From Pseudomonadota bacterium (GTDB lineage Bacteria; Pseudomonadota; Alphaproteobacteria; UBA8366; GCA-2717185): a stretch of 5,484 nucleotides of DNA. The stretch lies in the NCBI GenBank assembly GCA_027619655.1, contig JAQCHR010000285.1:1-5484 (forward strand), written 5' to 3'. Position numbers and translations under genes: made by a program. Positions 5,221 to 5,484 of the stretch are shown piece by piece (positions within the stretch are counted from its first letter, which is position 1; every line of letters begins with the position of its first letter). The notes below the pieces were generated by a model, which saw nothing but the letters and a program-made list of their open reading frames with translations, did no database searches and was not told the origin of the DNA.

Positions 5221-5484
5221 TTTTGCGGCCGGGACAGTCTTTCCAGATCGGCTATGGCGAGCAGGAGAATATCCTCGTCATAGACGGTCTCCCGGCCGGC
5301 AATCATCGAGGCCGCGAGAATACGGAGCTTGGCGATGACGCCGTCCATCGTCGCGGCCGGCGTGTCGGCCAGGTTGCGCATTGCCGGATGCCATTTTTCA
5401 CTATGAGCGGCGAAGGCGGCGTCGATTTCCTCCGGGTGGCCGCCCGTGGCATCGCACAGGGCGTTTTCATCGGCCAGGAGGGAC
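5217..5484 (-). CDS. Hypothetical protein, C-terminal 88 residues (cut by right edge)
   Basis: On the minus strand a frame is open from the right edge to TAG at 5219-5217 with no internal stop, giving 88 codons. The coding appearance is good: GC-rich third positions, and a balanced, mostly helical sequence (for example EEIDAAFAAHSEKWH, then PAATMDGVIAKLRILAASM, then DEDILLLAIADLERL). No start codon is needed because the 5' end lies beyond 5484. The central PAATMDGVIAKLR resembles a PAT(T/S)LAGVxAKLR pattern I associate with small alphaproteobacterial hypothetical proteins; that is memory, not a search, and no function is known to me. It converges tail-to-tail on the SDR gene with the two stop codons overlapping. 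There is no signal peptide or membrane segment in the visible part. Confidence 0.72.
   Translation of the reverse strand, partial: SLLADENALCDATGGHPEEIDAAFAAHSEKWHPAMRNLADTPAATMDGVIAKLRILAASMIAGRETVYDEDILLLAIADLERLSRPQN

Overview
The window reads as a high-GC proteobacterial chromosome segment, most likely alphaproteobacterial. This is judged from the strong third-position GC bias, GGAG-type ribosome binding sites and the protein families present; no rRNA or other lineage marker is visible, so the taxonomic call is tentative. No mobile element, tRNA, rRNA or CRISPR array is seen.

Layout, left to right. (1) 2-448 (+): the C-terminal part of an NtaA/DszA-type flavin-dependent monooxygenase, cut by the left edge. 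(2) 449-958: a short inverted repeat at 471-492, a small secreted two-cysteine peptide gene (600-761, +), a 53-nt imperfect hairpin (772-824), a strong intrinsic terminator (836-866), and an 11-bp-arm inverted repeat (905-937) just ahead of the next gene. (3) 959-1342 (+): a Rid/YjgF-family protein lacking the catalytic arginine. (4) 1364-2626 (-): a 420-aa pentapeptide-repeat protein that looks like two related modules, preceded by an AT-rich promoter-like gap. (5) 2722-4329 (-): a full-length GMC flavoprotein oxidoreductase. (6) 4330-4473: the divergent control region, carrying facing TTGACA elements. (7) 4474-5220 (+): a short-chain dehydrogenase/reductase-fold protein whose catalytic Ser and Tyr are both replaced. 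(8) 5217-5484 (-): the C-terminal 88 residues of an unrecognised protein, whose stop codon overlaps the SDR stop in a shared CTAG.

The LLM monooxygenase, GMC oxidoreductase, SDR and Rid protein are all typical of accessory catabolic loci in which organic compounds are oxidised stepwise and reactive intermediates are removed. However, the genes lie in at least four transcription units and no transporter or regulator is visible, so a shared pathway is inference only. The most notable observations are the SDR without its Tyr/Ser catalytic pair, the Rid protein without its arginine, and the small secreted peptide with its structured 3' region. I do not see firm evidence for a complete new system in this window.
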